DNA of 7,651 nucleotides from Kiritimatiellia bacterium. Lineage in GTDB: Bacteria; Verrucomicrobiota; Kiritimatiellia; RFP12; UBA1067. Under the pieces are notes generated by a model that ran no database searches, was not told the DNA's origin, and worked only from the letters and a program-made list of their open reading frames with translations. The DNA lies in NCBI GenBank assembly GCA_016302985.1, contig JAEDMN010000164.1:1-7651 (forward strand), written 5' to 3'. Positions 6,279 to 7,651 of this stretch are shown here, in pieces; positions within the stretch are counted from its first letter, which is position 1, and every line of letters begins with the position of its first letter. The position numbers were made by a program, and so were the translations under genes.

Positions 6279-6549
6279 GACCTTCCTCCGTTTCGTTTCC
6301 GGCCGCGAGCTCGTGCGCCCTGAACATGTAGCACCCCGGCCAGGGACATTTGACGACATCCGCGCAGCGCTTCCAGCCGCCCGCCGCGCAGGCGGCCGGC
6401 GCGCACGGGCGCTCCGCGACCTGCCGCGCCGCCTCGACCGTGCGCGGCAGGAACATGGACGCGCCGCGCCGGCCGCACCTGCTGCAGACCTGGCGCGTCA
6501 GGTCGCGCGGCCCGTACAGGCACCTCCCGCACCGGTCCGGACCCGGCAT
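6271..6549 (-). CDS. Cysteine-rich zinc-ribbon-like protein
   Basis: The product is 92 aa from the ATG at 6549, which overlaps the preceding TGA as TGATG; a GTG one codon earlier is possible. The N-terminal part holds a clear paired motif, CGRC (7-10) and CSRC (22-25), spaced like a zinc ribbon. A second cysteine cluster follows at residues 49, 54, 62, 68 and 73 (including CPWPGC), enough for another metal site. There is no helix-turn-helix and no membrane segment. Such small zinc proteins in phage early regions often bind nucleic acid or host proteins, but the partner here is unknown. It lies in the coupled block between the coiled-coil and membrane proteins. Confidence 0.8.
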   Translation of the reverse strand: MPGPDRCGRCLYGPRDLTRQVCSRCGRRGASMFLPRTVEAARQVAERPCAPAACAAGGWKRCADVVKCPWPGCYMFRAHELAAGNETEEGHV

Positions 6550-6806
6550 CACGCCACCGCCTTCCCCTGGAGCGAGCGGATCGCGGCGCGCTGGCCGTGG
6601 ATCTTCGCCTCCATCGACTTGTTCACCTCGCGCAGGCGGGCGTTCTCCCGGCGCAGATGGAGAACCTCGCTTCGGAACGCGCCGTCGACGTGCTCGTGGA
6701 CGGCGTTCAGCTCGGCGAGCCCGGCCTCGATCTGCGAGACGATCCCGTGCAGCCCCATCCCGCGCAGCTGGTCCTTGACCGCGTCGAACCTCTCCTTCGG
6801 TGTCAT
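6549..6806 (-). CDS. 85-aa coiled-coil early protein with MTPKER start
   Basis: The product starts MTPKERFDAVKDQLRGMG, and its ATG overlaps the stop of the upstream gene (ATGA), with AAGGAG eight bases before. Residues 22-80 form one long amphipathic, charged helix (LHLRRENARLREVNKSMEAK), so it should dimerise as a coiled coil. The first 16 residues resemble those of the 21-codon ORF at 7153-7218, and the first 32 bases around the start are identical there. It therefore appears to be the intact member of a duplicated pair. No family is recognised. Confidence 0.78.
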   Translation of the reverse strand: MTPKERFDAVKDQLRGMGLHGIVSQIEAGLAELNAVHEHVDGAFRSEVLHLRRENARLREVNKSMEAKIHGQRAAIRSLQGKAVA

Positions 6807-6820
6807 CGCGCGAGCTCCTT
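6789..6820. repeat. 32-bp direct repeat at a gene junction, copy 1
   Basis: Identical to 7201-7232. On the minus strand it holds the last codons of one gene (KELAR), the ATGA overlap and the first codons MTPKER of the next. Similarity continues more weakly for about 30 further bases into the downstream frame. Confidence 0.9.
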
Positions 6821-7129
6821 CCCGGCCGCGCGGGCCTTCTTGGCGCGCCGGACGTCGTGGTAGGAGATCAGCGCGTTCACGGCGCCCGAGACCATCTTCT
6901 CCGTGGCGACCTTGCCGAGCTTCGTGTGCATGCTGGCAACCTCCTGGTAGTCGACGAAGATGCGGACGCTCGAGCACGCGCGCCCCTGCATGTCGGTGAC
7001 GCTGTTGACCTGCACGCCGTAGACCCGCCCCCGGTGGTCCGCACGCTTCATGAGCAGACCCGGCAGGGACAACCGCTGCCATTTCACAGTTCCCGTATCG
7101 ACCGCAGAATCTTCCCTCTCTGCATTCAT
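6803..7129 (-). CDS. Unrecognised 108-aa early protein (cassette 1)
   Basis: The start ATG at 7129 follows a strong GGAGGAGAGAGGG. The frame stays open upstream but would then run through the repeated leader and the mini-ORF, so the internal start is preferred. The middle (VYGVQVNSVTDMQGRACSSVRIFVDYQEVA) looks beta-rich, and the C-terminal third is a basic helix (DVRRAKKARAAGKELAR). The last four residues and the bases following them are the same as at the end of the 128-aa gene, though the rest of the two proteins is different. The leader before it is nearly identical to that before the 128-aa gene. Function is unknown; the basic tail could contact nucleic acid. Confidence 0.75.
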   Translation of the reverse strand: MNAEREDSAVDTGTVKWQRLSLPGLLMKRADHRGRVYGVQVNSVTDMQGRACSSVRIFVDYQEVASMHTKLGKVATEKMVSGAVNALISYHDVRRAKKARAAGKELAR

Positions 7130-7178
7130 CCCTCTCTCCTCCGTTTGTTGGATTACGTCTTTTGTGGTATCATGCGTA
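7125..7178 (-). repeat. Repeated leader, copy 1 (before the 108-aa gene)
   Basis: This 54-base stretch matches 7597-7651 except for two substitutions and one single-base insertion or deletion. On the minus strand it runs from TACGCATGATACCACAAAAG through GACGTAA and ACAAACGG to the Shine-Dalgarno and the start codon. It contains the end of the mini-ORF (RMIPQKT and TAA). A weak -10-like ATGATA is present, but I see no convincing -35, so a promoter is possible but not shown. Confidence 0.85.
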
Positions 7179-7218
7179 GCTGCGCCTTCACGGCGGCGAG
7201 CCTCTCCTTCGGTGTCAT
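7153..7218 (-). CDS. 21-aa mini-ORF, truncated relative of the 85-aa gene or leader peptide
   Basis: The frame begins with ATG overlapping the stop of the 128-aa gene (ATGA) behind AAGGAG, reads MTPKERLAAVKAQLR and then RMIPQKT, and stops at TAA. Its first part is a relative of the N-terminus of the 85-aa protein (MTPKERFDAVKDQLRG). Its last seven codons lie in the repeated leader, so the same ending recurs at the right edge of the window. Two readings are possible: a remnant left when a cassette was inserted into or recombined with an MTPKER gene, or a short translated leader that couples translation to the 108-aa gene 23 bases further on. The good start signals favour that it is translated. 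Confidence 0.5.
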   Translation of the reverse strand: MTPKERLAAVKAQLRMIPQKT

Positions 7219-7232
7219 CGCGCGAGCTCCTT
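7201..7232. repeat. 32-bp direct repeat at a gene junction, copy 2
   Basis: Identical to 6789-6820, 412 bases away. It ends the 128-aa gene and starts the 21-codon mini-ORF, whereas the other copy ends the 108-aa gene and starts the 85-aa gene. The Shine-Dalgarno AAGGAG for the downstream ATG lies inside the repeat. Confidence 0.9.
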
Positions 7233-7601
7233 GACGATGTGCATTGCAAGGGACGCCATCTCGGTACTGATCTTCATGCCGCTCCCCAGGACGCCGACGA
7301 CGATGGCCAGGTCCTCCATCTTTTCGTACAGCTTCTTCGGAACGGCGACCGTGTCGCCGGTGTCCGACGCGCCCGCGACTTCCGGATCGAAATCGAAGAA
7401 ACTGCAGGACGCATCGCCGTCTATCCGACGCGTCAGACCGTCGATGCCGATGATCTGCAGGGCGCGGGTGAATTCATAGTAGGCACGCTCCGCGTGACGG
7501 ACGGCGCGCTCGTTTCCGGCCGCATTGGCAATCTGAACCTGGTACTCGAGCTGCGCGATCTCGTCGTCCAGCGTCAGTGCAACCTTCCTCTCAACCTTCA
7601 T
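7215..7601 (-). CDS. Unrecognised 128-aa early protein (cassette 2)
   Basis: The start ATG follows GGAGGAGGAGAGGG in the repeated leader. The product has an N-terminal helical, charged part (residues 11-52, DDEIAQLEYQVQIANAAGNERAVRHAERAY in part), a central acidic stretch rich in Asp and Gly (60-84), and a C-terminal helix (92-128) that is mildly hydrophobic (LAIVVGVLGSGMKI) but too short and polar to call a membrane segment. It ends KELAR like the 108-aa protein. It shares leader and 3' junction with that gene but not its body, which looks like two different genes in the same cassette frame. No family recognised. Confidence 0.75.
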   Translation of the reverse strand: MKVERKVALTLDDEIAQLEYQVQIANAAGNERAVRHAERAYYEFTRALQIIGIDGLTRRIDGDASCSFFDFDPEVAGASDTGDTVAVPKKLYEKMEDLAIVVGVLGSGMKISTEMASLAMHIVKELAR

Positions 7602-7651
7602 CCCTCTCCTCCTCCGTTTGTGGGGTTACGTCTTTTGTGGTATCATGCGTA
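7597..7651 (-). repeat. Repeated leader, copy 2 (before the 128-aa gene)
   Basis: This is the second copy of the leader at 7125-7178, 473 bases away at its outer end, and it is cut by the window edge. It has one more base in the Shine-Dalgarno region (GGAGGAGGAGAGGG). The strong conservation of bases both inside the mini-ORF end and in the untranslated part shows the whole unit was duplicated or is conserved as a regulatory element. Confidence 0.85.
7626..7651 (-). CDS. 3' end of another mini-ORF at the window edge (partial)
   Basis: The minus-strand frame reads RMIPQKT and TAA, the same ending as the mini-ORF at 7153-7218. The rest lies beyond the window. If the upstream bases also encode MTPKER..., the cassette pattern continues at least once more to the right. 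Confidence 0.4.

Noticed and set aside
7153..7180. A standard sigma-70 promoter in the repeated leader
   Set aside because: ATGATA is a possible -10 on the minus strand and TATCAT on the plus strand, but neither has a convincing -35 at 16-18 bases, so I did not annotate a promoter.
1..7651. CRISPR array, tRNA or rRNA genes, insertion sequences of other families
   Set aside because: No regularly spaced short palindromic repeats, cloverleaf-like segments, rRNA motifs or short inverted IS ends were found by eye on either strand.

Overview
This window carries the early and transposition module of a Mu-like transposable phage (or prophage) from a high-G+C bacterium. Codons strongly prefer G or C at the third position. 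No host marker is present, so I cannot name the host; the module could equally be an intact prophage or a remnant.

Layout: nearly everything reads on the minus strand, from right to left. From 7651 down to about 5570 lies a string of short genes, most overlapping their neighbours by a few bases: a 128-aa and a 108-aa protein of unknown function in two related cassettes, an 85-aa coiled-coil protein, a 92-aa cysteine-rich zinc-ribbon-like protein, an 87-aa single-pass membrane protein, a 90-aa unknown, and a 59-aa XRE-type helix-turn-helix protein. After these come a 110-aa winged-helix/excisionase-like protein (5227-5559), a Mu Gam-like DNA-end-binding protein (4694-5209), a DUF3102-like DNA-binding protein (3948-4676), a 697-aa MuA-like DDE transposase (1837-3930), a 318-aa MuB-like AAA+ ATPase (897-1853), an unrecognised 177-aa protein (361-894) and possibly a 23-aa peptide (269-340). 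A strong rho-independent terminator at 208-243 closes the operon.

Between the terminator and position about 63 there is no gene but several directly repeated GGTTTGTTACA-type motifs (71, 157, 199, with a weaker copy at 138). Their number, orientation and spacing suggest transposase-binding sites at one end of the element. The first 65 bases hold the 3' end of a plus-strand gene that may be flanking host DNA or another phage gene.

How the parts would work together (family knowledge plus inference): the transposase binds the end repeats and carries out strand transfer, the ATPase delivers target DNA and stimulates the transposase, Gam protects DNA ends from host exonucleases, and the small helix-turn-helix proteins regulate the operon. 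The main oddities are glutamate in place of the second catalytic aspartate of the transposase, asparagine after the Walker B aspartate of the ATPase, a repeated leader/mini-ORF cassette at the right side of the window, and an operon that apparently reads toward the element end instead of away from it.
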